From Balneola sp. (GTDB lineage: Bacteria > Bacteroidota > Rhodothermia > Balneolales > Balneolaceae), in assembly GCA_002696035.1 (NCBI GenBank), contig NZQV01000007.1:62001-126000 (forward strand): a DNA stretch of 64,000 bases, written 5' to 3'. Made by a program: the position numbers and the translations under genes. Positions 1-8,810 of this stretch are shown here, piece after piece; the stretch's first letter is position 1; every line of letters starts with the position of its first letter. The notes under the pieces are model-generated. The model did no database searches. It saw only the letters and a program-made list of their open reading frames with translations, and had not been told where the DNA came from.

Positions 1-1
1 T

Positions 2-97
2 AGCATTGGCATGATCGGAAATCCCGGTTCAACCGAGTATTGGACAGACTTGGGTGAAGAATGGTTAAAAGAAACTGGTTTTTTAGAATTCAATTAG
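2..97 (+). CDS. 3' end of an unidentified CDS (partial)
   Basis: The frame is open from the window edge and ends at a TAG at 95-97. The visible tail is 31 residues and ends in KETGFLEFN. It stops 9 nt before the pectinesterase start, so the two genes are probably co-transcribed and this gene may belong to the pectin locus. Too little is visible to name a family. Confidence 0.5.
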   Translation, partial: SIGMIGNPGSTEYWTDLGEEWLKETGFLEFN

Positions 98-106
98 GTC
101 TATCTC

Positions 107-1084
107 ATGCAGTCAGCTAAGTATTTATTCATTCTACTCTTCATACTATTAATTTCTCCCTGTGTTGCCCAGCCAGCAAATATCGATTTCATTGTAGCTA
201 AAGATGGTTCCGGAGATTTCAGCACTGTTCAGGATGCCATTGACGCCGTGCCAGATTTCCGAAGTAACGAGACCGTGATCTATATCAAAAACGGAATCTA
301 TAAGGAGAAACTGGTACTAGCAACTTCCAAGACCAATCTAACTTTTGTGGGAGAAGATGTAGAGAAAACCATACTTACCTACGATGATTATGCTTCAAAG
401 AAAAACCGGTTCGGTGAAGAATTGGGAACTACAGGCTCATCCGGATTTTTTGTGTTTGGGGATGATTTCACGGCCAGAAATATCACTTTTAAGAATACGG
501 CGGGCCCGGTGGGGCAGGCGGTTGCCATTCGTATAACCGGAGATCGGGCGGTTTTTGAAAATTGTCGGTTTTTGGGATTTCAGGACACACTCTACACCCG
601 TGGCGATGAGAGCCGGCAGTACTATAAGGACTGCTACATCGAGGGAACCACAGATTTCATTTTTGGAGCTTCCACAGCGGTTTTTGAAGACTGTCAGATC
701 CACAGTAAAGAGGGCGGGCATTATGTAACGGCAGCCTCTACACCAGAAGACCATGAATTTGGATATGTATTCATCAACAGCCGTTTTACGGGCACAGCAC
801 CGGAGGCTTCGGTGTATTTAGGACGTCCATGGCGGCCGTATGCAAAAGTGGTGATCATGAATTCGGATTTGGGTAACCACATCAAGCCCGAAGGCTGGCA
901 TAACTGGAACGAACCGGCCAAAGAAGAGACGGTTTTTTATGGGGAATTTGATAATTCGGGAGCAGGATTTACTCCGGAAGAGCGCGTTTCATGGTCCCAT
1001 CAACTCACCCCAAAAGAAGCAGAACAATATACGCTGGAACGTATTTTTGATGGTTGGAACCCTCTGGAGCGATTGGGTAAATAA
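107..1084 (+). CDS. Secreted pectin methylesterase (CE8)
   Basis: This enzyme removes methyl esters from pectin (homogalacturonan), releasing methanol and exposing galacturonate for lyases and hydrolases. The product is 325 aa. Residues 1-22 form a signal peptide (hydrophobic stretch LFILLFILLISP ending at VAQ), so it acts in the periplasm or outside. All CE8 hallmarks are visible: GQAVA at 136-140, QDTLY at 159-163 with the acid/base Asp160, DFIFG at 183-187 with the nucleophile Asp183, and LGRPW at 238-242 with the substrate-binding Arg. The length is typical of single-domain bacterial members. It lies between a partial upstream gene (9-nt gap) and a convergent polygalacturonase. Confidence 0.95.
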   Translation: MQSAKYLFILLFILLISPCVAQPANIDFIVAKDGSGDFSTVQDAIDAVPDFRSNETVIYIKNGIYKEKLVLATSKTNLTFVGEDVEKTILTYDDYASKKNRFGEELGTTGSSGFFVFGDDFTARNITFKNTAGPVGQAVAIRITGDRAVFENCRFLGFQDTLYTRGDESRQYYKDCYIEGTTDFIFGASTAVFEDCQIHSKEGGHYVTAASTPEDHEFGYVFINSRFTGTAPEASVYLGRPWRPYAKVVIMNSDLGNHIKPEGWHNWNEPAKEETVFYGEFDNSGAGFTPEERVSWSHQLTPKEAEQYTLERIFDGWNPLERLGK

Positions 1085-1140
1085 AAATGCAGGTAACTTT
1101 GAATTGCAATATTTTCTAATCACCCTGTTGGGAATGCCTG

Positions 1141-1160
1141 CCGGGACCTCCCGGTCCCGG
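1141..1160. other. Perfect GC-rich hairpin (8-bp stem, 4-nt loop)
   Basis: CCGGGACC at 1141-1148 pairs with GGTCCCGG at 1153-1160 around a TCCC loop. It lies 57 nt after the pectinesterase stop with no T-tract. It may be a 3'-end stabilising hairpin or one copy of a dispersed repeat. Confidence 0.5.
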
Positions 1161-1191
1161 TAAGCAACAAAGAGCAAATTCACTCCAATAA

Positions 1192-1225
1192 AAAACCCCA
1201 GGCAACAACAGCTACCCAGGGTTTT
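1192..1225. terminator. Bidirectional terminator between convergent pectin genes
   Basis: AAAACCC at 1192-1198 pairs with GGGTTTT at 1219-1225 around a 20-nt loop that contributes a few further pairs. It lies between the convergent pectinesterase and polygalacturonase. A- and T-rich flanks serve both directions. Confidence 0.55.
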
Positions 1226-1246
1226 ATAAAAGGATAAAAGCTTAAA

Positions 1247-2863
1247 TCACCAAGCCTGTGCTTCAGGTGCTTCCTTCACAATATCCTTGGTTAAACCATC
1301 GGTGAATTTCATTTGTCCGAGAGGGAAGTCATCGGTGAAAATAGCTCCTGTATGTCGGCCACTGAAGATCAGCGGTTTGCCCGGAGCTTCATCATTCAGC
1401 GTCACATTATCCAGGAATAATTCGTACGCATCTTCTACGGTCATAGCGACTTCTTCTGAGTTGATGGTCACGTTTTTCATGGTAAGATTCTTAGCTCTTG
1501 TTATACGAGCTCCCTGTTCGGAATTTTTCACGGTAATATTTTCAAGGTGAATGTTTTCCAGCCATTTTTCGGGAAGTCCCACCAATTCGATGGCAATAGG
1601 AACACCGTCAATTTCAACATCCTTGATCACTACATTCCGCATAAGGGGAGAGGGACCGGTGACTTCAGGCCCTGTATAAAACGTATTAAAGTTGATGGCC
1701 TGATAAGTGATATTCCGCATCTTCACATTTTCGATGTAAATATTCTCAACCACATTTCCCCGTCCGCGTTCGGTCTTAAAACGAATACCGCGATCGCTTC
1801 CATCAAACAAAGCGTTGTGCACGTACACATTTTTGATACCACCGGAAGTCTCACTTCCAAAAACTACTCCCCCGCTCCCGGTTCGTACTTTGCGAGCCTC
1901 AAAATTCCTTACAACAATATTTTTGGTAGGAATGTCTATTTCCAGGGCTTCTTCATTCAGTCCCGATTTCAGAACTACAGCATCATCACCGGTTTCAAAG
2001 TGATTGTATTCTACCAACACATCTTGAGAGGAATCAAGAACGACACCATCTCCATTGGGAGCGCGCAGGCTATTTATGGTTACACCGCGAATGATAATGC
2101 GGTTGCTATAGATCATATGAAGATTCCACATTGGGGAATCATTCAGCGTAATATCTTCGATCAGGATGTCTTCCGACTTCCAGAAAACTACAAAACTTGG
2201 ACGCATGCCTTCGTGTCCGGCTCCTTTTCCCCAGTCACGTCGTGAGAGAGGTACTTTGGTTGCTGCTGCTCTTGGAGGGGCTCCGTGTTCTTCAAACCAT
2301 TCCCACCAGTGATCCCCCTGTGCATTTAAGATCCCATTCCCGGTAATGGAAACATTTTTCACTTTGTATGCATAGATCATAGGAGAATAATTGTAAGCTT
2401 CCACTCCCTCGTGTCGCTGACGAACCACCGGCAGATAATCTTCCTTGTCAGTACTAAATACAATTTCAGCTCCGTCAGCTAAATGCAGATTCATGTTGCT
2501 TTTCAGATGGATAGGGCCGGTAAACCACTTACCTTCTGGAATCAAAATACGCCCGCCACCGGCATCTTCAACCGCTTCGATCGCACGATGTATTGCATCT
2601 GTATTCTTGAAATCCTCATCCTCGCTCATTGACTTTGCGCCATAATCCCTGATATCGAAAGTTTGGTCGGGAATGTTTGGGCGCTCAAGTTCAGCCATCT
2701 CAAAAGGTGGATTCAAGGGGGCAATATCTTCGGTCTTATCCGCCACCTGTGCCGAAACATTGGATGTGCCAACCAAAAATATGACCATTAATAATGGCCC
2801 CCATACCGCACTGAGTTTTTTTAAGTAAAAATGAGAAAAGAGGTTCTTTTGAATGTTTTTCAT
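1247..2863 (-). CDS. Secreted polygalacturonase-type glycoside hydrolase (GH28)
   Basis: A pectin-backbone hydrolase with a right-handed parallel beta-helix. I start it at the ATG at 2863 (538 aa) because this gives a proper signal peptide (MKNIQKN then LLMVIFLVGTSNVSAQ, cleavage near residue 38). The open frame runs on to 2962 but adds an unlikely basic leader. GH28 catalytic landmarks are NGDG (about 270-273), GDDA (about 292-295) and the RxK pair in RGIRFK (R361, K363). The usual GSHG histidine motif reads GSETSGG (from 336), a variant I associate with bacterial exo-type or rhamnogalacturonan-active members, so exact substrate and endo/exo mode are open. It is divergent from the pectate lyase across a 237-bp control region. 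Confidence 0.9.
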   Translation of the reverse strand: MKNIQKNLFSHFYLKKLSAVWGPLLMVIFLVGTSNVSAQVADKTEDIAPLNPPFEMAELERPNIPDQTFDIRDYGAKSMSEDEDFKNTDAIHRAIEAVEDAGGGRILIPEGKWFTGPIHLKSNMNLHLADGAEIVFSTDKEDYLPVVRQRHEGVEAYNYSPMIYAYKVKNVSITGNGILNAQGDHWWEWFEEHGAPPRAAATKVPLSRRDWGKGAGHEGMRPSFVVFWKSEDILIEDITLNDSPMWNLHMIYSNRIIIRGVTINSLRAPNGDGVVLDSSQDVLVEYNHFETGDDAVVLKSGLNEEALEIDIPTKNIVVRNFEARKVRTGSGGVVFGSETSGGIKNVYVHNALFDGSDRGIRFKTERGRGNVVENIYIENVKMRNITYQAINFNTFYTGPEVTGPSPLMRNVVIKDVEIDGVPIAIELVGLPEKWLENIHLENITVKNSEQGARITRAKNLTMKNVTINSEEVAMTVEDAYELFLDNVTLNDEAPGKPLIFSGRHTGAIFTDDFPLGQMKFTDGLTKDIVKEAPEAQAW

Positions 2864-2987
2864 GAATAAGGGATTTGTGGTGTTTTTAGGATGACGAATG
2901 TAATGGAACAATTTCGTCTTAAATGTACGTCTATAGCCGTAAGACAAATAATTACGACTCATAGTGAACAGTAAAAGCTATTTTAAG

Positions 2988-2998
2988 TTACCGGTTAA
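2988..2998. promoter_or_regulatory. Candidate LacI-type operator (copy 1)
   Basis: The reverse strand reads TTAACCGGTAA, a near-perfect palindrome centred on CCGG. It lies in the divergent control region between the polygalacturonase and the pectate lyase. The same 11 bp occurs at 4886-4896 ahead of the SDR gene, and a weaker relative (CAACCGGTGA) is at 3025-3034. The LacI regulator encoded at 7334 is the natural candidate reader. This is inference from position and symmetry. Confidence 0.5.
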
Positions 2999-3100
2999 AT
3001 TATATATATTAAAAAGCGGTTTTGCAACCGGTGAGACATTAAATTCGGTGGCAAATTCCCACTCCTACATTCAACAATTTCAGTTTAGAAGAATAATACC

Positions 3101-4819
3101 TTGAGCTTTTTAAAGGAACTACGTTTTCTCCGGTTCAGTATTCCAGTACTGCTAATTACCTTAGGTGTAATATCTAATGATGTTTCAGCTCAGTCTCAGC
3201 AGGAGCAGTCGAAATATCTGGAAGCTGTTCAAACTTTTGCAGACAACGTTCGAAGTGAAGGACGGGATACGTATGGTGAAATTCACTCGCCCTTGTTTGC
3301 AGATGGTATTCATGCTATCACCAAAGAGCCAGTGACCTGGAAGCATGAAAAGGGTGAATGGATCATATCTAATTTTGGAAGCCAGCAGAACCTGATACGC
3401 ACCTTGGTTGGATTGACGGAATTGACCGGTGATCAATCATATAAAAGGTCAGCTGCTGAAGCTGTGCAGTACATGTTTGATCATCAATCAGATGAAGTCG
3501 GTTTGTTATATTGGGGCGGACATCAGTTCGTGGATCTGGCAACTATGGAAAATCAGTTCAAAGGCCGTCCGCATGAACTCAAGAACAACTTTCCTTTTTA
3601 TGAATTCATGTGGGAGGTGGATTCAGTAAGTACCCGCAAAATGCTTCGAGCCATGTGGAATGCTCATATCCTGAACTGGGATAAACTCGACTTAAATCGT
3701 CATGGCGAGTATGATTCAGAAATGGGGAAACTTTGGAGCCACGATTTTCATCAACCCAAACCATTTTTTGAAAGTGAGGGATTGACGTTCATCAATGCAG
3801 GAACCGATATGGTGCAATCTGCACTGGCACTGTATCATTTAGGAAGTAAAGAAGGGGCTAAAACCTGGGGTATCCGGCTCTATGAACAATATGTGAAAGC
3901 CCGGCATCCGGAAACCAATCTGGGAGTATATCAATATAGCCGGCCCAAAAAGGATAAAGATCCGCCAGTGGATGGACCCCTGGTTGGTGAGCTGACATTC
4001 TCCAGTTATGGGGACCGGGCTCAAAATCAGTTTGGGAAAAAGTATGGAGATGTGGCCCTTGAAGGTAATGTGCTTTGGGGCGGGCGCATGGAGACATTAT
4101 ATGGTAAAAGCCCGGTCATGATCTTGCATCTTGCAGAACAGCTGGAAGGAAGTCGGGCTGGGGAGCAATTACTCGAGTGGGTTTTAAGTGGATTAAAAGC
4201 GTATTCAAAATATGCTTATGTTCCTGAAGAGAATCATTACAAACCTATGTGGGCTGATGGAACGGATCTTTCAGGTCATGTTATGCCTCGCACGGGGTAC
4301 TACGGTGAAAAAGGAACTAAATTCAAACCACTGAAACCCAATGGGGATATGATGTTGGCCCTCGCTAAGTCGGTTCGGCTTTCTGAAGGGAATACCGTTC
4401 TCTGGAATACGTTCCGTCATCAGTTTAAAGGAATTGATTTTGGAGATCCGGGAAAGGAATGGGAAAGTAAGCCGGAGTTAAATCTTGAAACCACAAATGC
4501 CGATCCCAAAATGTTGGTGATGGTTCTTGAGATCTACAAAGGGACCAAAATACCACAATTCTTAAAACTGGCCGAACGCATTGGCGACAATATCCTGCAA
4601 GAAAAATACCACAAGGGATATTTCCGTCCTTCTGAAAAGCATAGATACATTAAATTTGATTCGCCGGAACCTTTGGCATTGTTGATGCTGGAAGAAGCAC
4701 GGCAGGGGAGCTTTGGTAAAGTGCCCCCATATGTAACCGGGTATGGCTCTACCGATGGAGAACCAAGTCTGGATGGGCGCCCGACAGATGAAACATACTA
4801 TGAAGAAACCTTTGATTAA
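3101..4819 (+). CDS. Secreted pectate lyase-like (alpha/alpha)-barrel protein
   Basis: Predicted exported polysaccharide lyase acting on de-esterified pectin. The product is 572 aa from a TTG start, chosen because the signal peptide begins there (hydrophobic IPVLLITLGVISNDVSAQ, cleavage near residue 31). The body is helical and rich in Trp and Tyr, with a conserved-looking segment GRDTYGEIHSPLFADGIHA at about 54-72 and HDFHQPKPFFESEG further on. This pattern fits secreted pectate lyases of the alpha/alpha-barrel type (PL2-like or related) rather than the beta-helix type. The family assignment rests on recall and context: a GH28 gene on one side and galacturonate catabolism on the other. Confidence 0.65.
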   Translation: MSFLKELRFLRFSIPVLLITLGVISNDVSAQSQQEQSKYLEAVQTFADNVRSEGRDTYGEIHSPLFADGIHAITKEPVTWKHEKGEWIISNFGSQQNLIRTLVGLTELTGDQSYKRSAAEAVQYMFDHQSDEVGLLYWGGHQFVDLATMENQFKGRPHELKNNFPFYEFMWEVDSVSTRKMLRAMWNAHILNWDKLDLNRHGEYDSEMGKLWSHDFHQPKPFFESEGLTFINAGTDMVQSALALYHLGSKEGAKTWGIRLYEQYVKARHPETNLGVYQYSRPKKDKDPPVDGPLVGELTFSSYGDRAQNQFGKKYGDVALEGNVLWGGRMETLYGKSPVMILHLAEQLEGSRAGEQLLEWVLSGLKAYSKYAYVPEENHYKPMWADGTDLSGHVMPRTGYYGEKGTKFKPLKPNGDMMLALAKSVRLSEGNTVLWNTFRHQFKGIDFGDPGKEWESKPELNLETTNADPKMLVMVLEIYKGTKIPQFLKLAERIGDNILQEKYHKGYFRPSEKHRYIKFDSPEPLALLMLEEARQGSFGKVPPYVTGYGSTDGEPSLDGRPTDETYYEETFD

Positions 4820-4885
4820 ATTTGATAAAGAGCAGGTATGGCATCGTCTTTTAATTACCTGTCTCATTTTGTACATTCGGAAAAC

Positions 4886-4896
4886 TTAACCGGTAA
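4886..4896. promoter_or_regulatory. Candidate LacI-type operator (copy 2)
   Basis: TTAACCGGTAA lies 25 bp before the SDR start codon. It matches the site at 2988-2998 exactly in the opposite orientation. It would let one regulator control both pectin cleavage and uronate reduction. Function is inferred. Confidence 0.5.
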
Positions 4897-4921
4897 ATTT
4901 TCATTCGACTAAATTCAATTT

Positions 4922-5704
4922 ATGGAGTACTTAAAGAAATTATTTTCACTGGAAGAAAAGGTGGCCATTGTTATTGGAGGCAGCGGAGTGTTGGGGGGTG
5001 AGATGTCATTTGCCCTATCACAAGCTGGAGCTAAAACAGCCGTGTTTTATAGTGGAAATAAAGAAGGTGCCGAAGAGCAGGTTTCCAAAATAGAAGAGGC
5101 AGGTGGCACTGCGATGATCGCACAGGCCAATGCCAAAGATGAATCTTCCCTGAAAGAAGCTATCCACAGTGTGAAGGATAAATGGGGGCGTATAGATATT
5201 TTAGTAAATGCTCCCGGGGTAAATTCCACCACGCCCATTATGGAAATTACAGAAGAGGAATGGAACAACATCTTAGATATAAACCTGAAAGGAGTATTTT
5301 TGGCGAGCCGTATTGTAGCTGATATCATGAAAGAGCAGGGCGACGGCGGAAGTATCATCAATATATCGTCCGCTTCGTCTGATATTCCACTTTCCAAAGT
5401 ATTTACATACAGTATTTCAAAGGCCGGAATGAATAATATGACCCGGTTTATGGCTCGGGAATGGGCCCCTGACAATATCAGAGTGAATGCTATTAAGCCC
5501 GGCTTTTTCCCGGCAGAGCAAAACCGAAAAATTTTGACAGAAGAACGAACCAACTCCATTTTTGAGCATACGCCTATGAACAGATTTGGCGACCCTGATG
5601 AATTGTCGGGAGCGGTGGTATGGTTGGCTTCACAAAAAGCATCCTCTTTCGTAACCGGATCTATGGTTACTGTTGACGGTGGTTTTACAGCTACAACTAT
5701 TTGA
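4922..5704 (+). CDS. SDR-family uronate reductase (fructuronate/tagaturonate reductase type)
   Basis: An NAD(P)H-dependent short-chain dehydrogenase of 260 aa. It most likely reduces the keto-uronate made by UxaC (tagaturonate to altronate, or fructuronate to mannonate). Visible motifs are the cofactor loop GGSGVLGG at 19-26, NAPG at 96-99 in place of NNAG, Ser150, and the YxxxK pair Tyr163/Lys167. The segment PGFFPAEQNR (193-202) is typical of SDR-type mannonate oxidoreductases such as the Bacillus YjmF type. UxaC follows 90 nt later on the same strand. A gluconate 5-dehydrogenase or KduD-like activity is the alternative. Confidence 0.8.
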   Translation: MEYLKKLFSLEEKVAIVIGGSGVLGGEMSFALSQAGAKTAVFYSGNKEGAEEQVSKIEEAGGTAMIAQANAKDESSLKEAIHSVKDKWGRIDILVNAPGVNSTTPIMEITEEEWNNILDINLKGVFLASRIVADIMKEQGDGGSIINISSASSDIPLSKVFTYSISKAGMNNMTRFMAREWAPDNIRVNAIKPGFFPAEQNRKILTEERTNSIFEHTPMNRFGDPDELSGAVVWLASQKASSFVTGSMVTVDGGFTATTI

Positions 5705-5794
5705 ACATGAAATGCTCTATGGCAAAGTTCTGTTGATACTATCTCGATCCTCAATCACAAAAAATCATAAAACGGAGAACGAACGCACCTTCCA

Positions 5795-7210
5795 ATGAAA
5801 AAACCATTTATACACGAAGATTTCCTTTTACAATCTGAATCGGCAAAGCGGCTGTACCACGAATATTCCAAGGATGAGCCCATCATCGACTACCACTGCC
5901 ATTTGCCACCAAAGGAAATTGCTGAGGATAAGAATTTCAAGAATATTACCAACATCTGGCTGGATGGAGACCATTACAAATGGCGGGCTATGAGAACGTG
6001 CGGTGTGGATGAGAAATACATCACCGGCTCGGCTTCAGACAAGGAAAAATTTCTGGCCTGGGCCAAAACGGTTCCCAAAACGCTCAAAAATCCGCTGTAC
6101 CACTGGACTCATATGGAGCTCAAAAACCCGTTCGGGATCACTGAGCAACTCCTTGACGGAGAATCGGCTGAGAAGATCTGGGATAAAACCAATGAGATGT
6201 TGAAATCTCCCGAGTTCTCTACACGTGGTTTGTTGAAGCGAAATAAGGTGAAAGTCGTCGGTACTACCGATGATCCAACCGATACACTGGAACACCACAA
6301 AAAATTCAATGCCGATGATGAAGATGCTTTTATCGTAGTCCCAACTTTCCGTCCCGACCGTGGAATGGAGATCGAAAATGGGGAAGAGTGGCAGAACTGG
6401 GTTCAGAAACTGGCCGAAGTTTCCGGGGTTGATATCTCTTCTTACGAAGGTTTTCTGGCCGCCCTCAAACAGCGTCACGATTTCTTTGATGAAATGGGAT
6501 GCCGTGCCTCCGATCATGGAACCGATAAGCCGTATGCAGATGATTTTACCGCAAAAGAAATTGAAGCGATCTTCCAAAAAGGATGGTCCGGAAAAGATGT
6601 GACCGAAGCTGAAGTCAATAAATTCAAATCCGCATTTTTATATCACTGCGGGGTGATGGATGCCGAAAAAGGCTGGGTGTATCAATTTCACGTTGGGGCC
6701 ATCCGTAATAACAATACCCGGAAGTTGCGGGAGTTAGGCCGCGATACTGGCTACGATTCTATCGGGGATTTCGATATGGCTGAGTCACTGTCCAAAATGC
6801 TCAATCGCCTGGACACTGAAGACAATCTTCCCAGAGTCATTTTATACAACAGTAATCCCAGAGATAATGAGCTGTTCTCAACCATGATCGGAAACTTTCA
6901 GGATGGAACGGTTGCGGGTAAGCTACAGCATGGTCCGCCATGGTGGTTCCTGGATCAGAAAGAAGGAATTGAAGAACACATTACCTCGCTTTCAAATATG
7001 GGCGTGCTGAGTGAATTGATCGGGATGACAACCGATTCCCGAAGCTTCCTTTCATTTCCCCGGCACGAATATTACCGCCGTGTGCTATGTAATGTATTAG
7101 GTGATGACATTGAAAAAGGAATTCTCCCCAACGAGATGGATCTTGTTGGTGGCATGGTGAAAGAGATCAGCTTTGGAAATGCTAAAAGGTTTTTCGGGTT
7201 TAACATATAG
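5795..7210 (+). CDS. uxaC: Uronate (glucuronate/galacturonate) isomerase
   Basis: Cytoplasmic isomerase converting D-galacturonate to D-tagaturonate and D-glucuronate to D-fructuronate, the first step after uptake of pectin monomers. The product is 471 aa, the usual UxaC length. The N-terminal YHCHL (33-37) supplies the two metal-site histidines of the amidohydrolase fold. KNPLYHWTHMELKNPFG, and TTDSRSFLSFPRHEYYRR near the C-terminus, are strongly UxaC-like. It follows the SDR reductase and precedes the LacI regulator, so the segment forms a compact galacturonate-use unit. Confidence 0.95.
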   Translation: MKKPFIHEDFLLQSESAKRLYHEYSKDEPIIDYHCHLPPKEIAEDKNFKNITNIWLDGDHYKWRAMRTCGVDEKYITGSASDKEKFLAWAKTVPKTLKNPLYHWTHMELKNPFGITEQLLDGESAEKIWDKTNEMLKSPEFSTRGLLKRNKVKVVGTTDDPTDTLEHHKKFNADDEDAFIVVPTFRPDRGMEIENGEEWQNWVQKLAEVSGVDISSYEGFLAALKQRHDFFDEMGCRASDHGTDKPYADDFTAKEIEAIFQKGWSGKDVTEAEVNKFKSAFLYHCGVMDAEKGWVYQFHVGAIRNNNTRKLRELGRDTGYDSIGDFDMAESLSKMLNRLDTEDNLPRVILYNSNPRDNELFSTMIGNFQDGTVAGKLQHGPPWWFLDQKEGIEEHITSLSNMGVLSELIGMTTDSRSFLSFPRHEYYRRVLCNVLGDDIEKGILPNEMDLVGGMVKEISFGNAKRFFGFNI

Positions 7211-7228
7211 GTTGCAGACAATGCCAGG

Positions 7229-7255
7229 CCGGGTTTATTTAGAATAAACACCGGG
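7229..7255. other. Hairpin after uxaC
   Basis: CCGGGTTTATT (7229-7239) pairs with AATAAAC, a one-base bulge, then CCGG (7243-7254), leaving a TAG loop. There is no T-tract, so it may attenuate or protect the uxaC 3' end rather than act as a classical terminator. Confidence 0.45.
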
Positions 7256-7333
7256 TTCAGGTTAGGATGTTTCCTATTGTTTAATTAAGCTTATATTTTC
7301 ATGAAGTAATAACAGCCATTTAACAAAGGTGAT

Positions 7334-8335
7334 ATGAAAAATGTTACATTGCAGGATATAGCCGATGAATTAAATCTGACTAAAGTCAGTATTTCGAAGG
7401 CGCTTCGGGATCATCCTGATATTTCTGAAGACACTCGTATAAAGGTAAAGAAGATGGCCAAGGAGATGGGGTACAGGCCAAACCTTGTAGCACGGTCTCT
7501 CACATCTTCAAAATCAAAAACCATTGGGTTGATCATACCAAAGATCGCTCACTTTTTCTTTGCCTCTGTTGTAGAAGCGATCTATAAAACTGCGTTTGAA
7601 CAAGGCTACGAGGTTATCATTGGTGTTTCTCTTGAAGATGAGGAACTTGAAAAGCATCACCTTGAAACCATGTTGCAAATGAGGGTTGACGGGTTACTTG
7701 TGTCTATCACCGAGCAGACCAAAGATGTAGAACGTTTTGAGGCTGTAAAAGATATGGGAATCAGTTTGGTGTTTTTTGATCGTGGTTTCAAAGATTCCGG
7801 TTTTAGTTATATAAAAGCAGATGACGAAGAAAGTGCTCGTTTGGGGGTAGCTCATTTTATTGAACAAGGCCACACTGAAATTGCTCATCTTGCTGGCTAT
7901 AGTCATGTCGAGATCGGTCAAAAAAGAAGGGCAGGTTTTGAAAAAGCAATGCAAGATGCAGGTCTTGAAATTAATGAGAAAGCTATTGTAGAAGGTGGTT
8001 TTAGTGAAGCTGCCGGTTACGAAAGTTTTCAAAAACTACTGGACACTCACGGCGTCCCGAAATCCATGTTTACCGTCACTTATCCTGTGGGACTCGGAGC
8101 CCTGCAATGTATGAAAGACAATGACATTGATCCCAAATCAGTAGATATCCTCACCTTTGGTAAAAGTGATTTTAATGAATATTTGACGCATCCGTTTACC
8201 TGTATCGATCAGCCTACCACCTCACTGGGTAAAAAAGCTGTTGAACAATTACTGGAAGAGATCAATAGTGAAAAGTCGGTTTCGCCTGTCTTAACCGAAC
8301 TTGCTGCAGAAATACCACCCTTAAATGGCAAGTAG
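7334..8335 (+). CDS. LacI-family transcriptional regulator
   Basis: A 333-aa LacI/GalR repressor. Residues 4-50 form the helix-turn-helix headpiece (VTLQDIADELNLTKVSISKAL) followed by the hinge (GYRPNLVARSLTSSKSKTIGLIIP). The rest is the periplasmic-binding-protein-like effector domain. Its neighbours are uxaC (123 nt upstream) and a RidA-type gene (6 nt downstream), so the effector is probably a uronate or pathway intermediate. Candidate operators are the TTAACCGGTAA sites at 2988 and 4886. Confidence 0.92.
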   Translation: MKNVTLQDIADELNLTKVSISKALRDHPDISEDTRIKVKKMAKEMGYRPNLVARSLTSSKSKTIGLIIPKIAHFFFASVVEAIYKTAFEQGYEVIIGVSLEDEELEKHHLETMLQMRVDGLLVSITEQTKDVERFEAVKDMGISLVFFDRGFKDSGFSYIKADDEESARLGVAHFIEQGHTEIAHLAGYSHVEIGQKRRAGFEKAMQDAGLEINEKAIVEGGFSEAAGYESFQKLLDTHGVPKSMFTVTYPVGLGALQCMKDNDIDPKSVDILTFGKSDFNEYLTHPFTCIDQPTTSLGKKAVEQLLEEINSEKSVSPVLTELAAEIPPLNGK

Positions 8336-8341
8336 TAAGTA

Positions 8342-8743
8342 ATGCTTTTTGAAAAGATAAGCTCTGGAAAGGAATGGGAAGAGAAAGTGGGATATTCTCG
8401 TGCTGTTGTGGCCGGTCGGCATATATTTATTTCAGGCACCACTGCGGTTGGTGAAGACGGAGAAGTGGTTGGAAAGAATGACATCTACCTCCAAACAAGA
8501 AAGTGTATTTTGCTCATCGAGAAAGCTCTCAAAGAAGCCGGAGCATCATTGGAGCATGTGGTTCGAACCCGAACTTTTATTACCGATATTGACCAGTGGG
8601 AGGCATTTGGGAAAGCACATCAGGAATTTTTTGGAGAGATAAAGCCTGCTGCAACCCTGGTCGAAGTTTCAAAACTTATCCACTCCGATCTGATGGTGGA
8701 AATTGAGGTTGATGCCATGCTGGATTCGGAATCGGAGAAATAA
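8342..8743 (+). CDS. RidA/YjgF-family enamine/imine deaminase
   Basis: A 133-aa RidA-superfamily protein, a trimeric cytosolic enzyme that hydrolyses reactive enamine/imine intermediates. Visible are SRAVVAGRHIFISGTTA near the N-terminus and VVRTRTFITDI around 68-78, which supplies the conserved Arg. It starts 6 nt after the LacI gene and is probably translated from the same mRNA. The subfamily seems to be of the YjgH/Rid2-7 sort rather than archetypal RidA, so the substrate is unknown. Confidence 0.8.
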   Translation: MLFEKISSGKEWEEKVGYSRAVVAGRHIFISGTTAVGEDGEVVGKNDIYLQTRKCILLIEKALKEAGASLEHVVRTRTFITDIDQWEAFGKAHQEFFGEIKPAATLVEVSKLIHSDLMVEIEVDAMLDSESEK

Positions 8744-8747
8744 AAAA

Positions 8748-8768
8748 GCCTCATCACTGTGATGAGGC
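8748..8768. terminator. Strong bidirectional rho-independent terminator
   Basis: GCCTCATCA (8748-8756) pairs perfectly with TGATGAGGC (8760-8768) around CTG. The A6 run just before it becomes a T6 tract on the minus strand, so it terminates the acidic lipoprotein gene best and also closes the RidA unit. Confidence 0.85.
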
Positions 8769-8810
8769 CCATGTTTTCAGCAGTAGTTGTATACATTAAA
8801 CCAACGAGAC

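Noticed and set aside
1547-2245. 232-codon open frame on the plus strand inside the polygalacturonase
   Set aside because: Antisense shadow of the GH28 frame; no family features.
5047-5754. 235-codon frame opposite the SDR gene
   Set aside because: Fully antisense to a gene with clear catalytic motifs.
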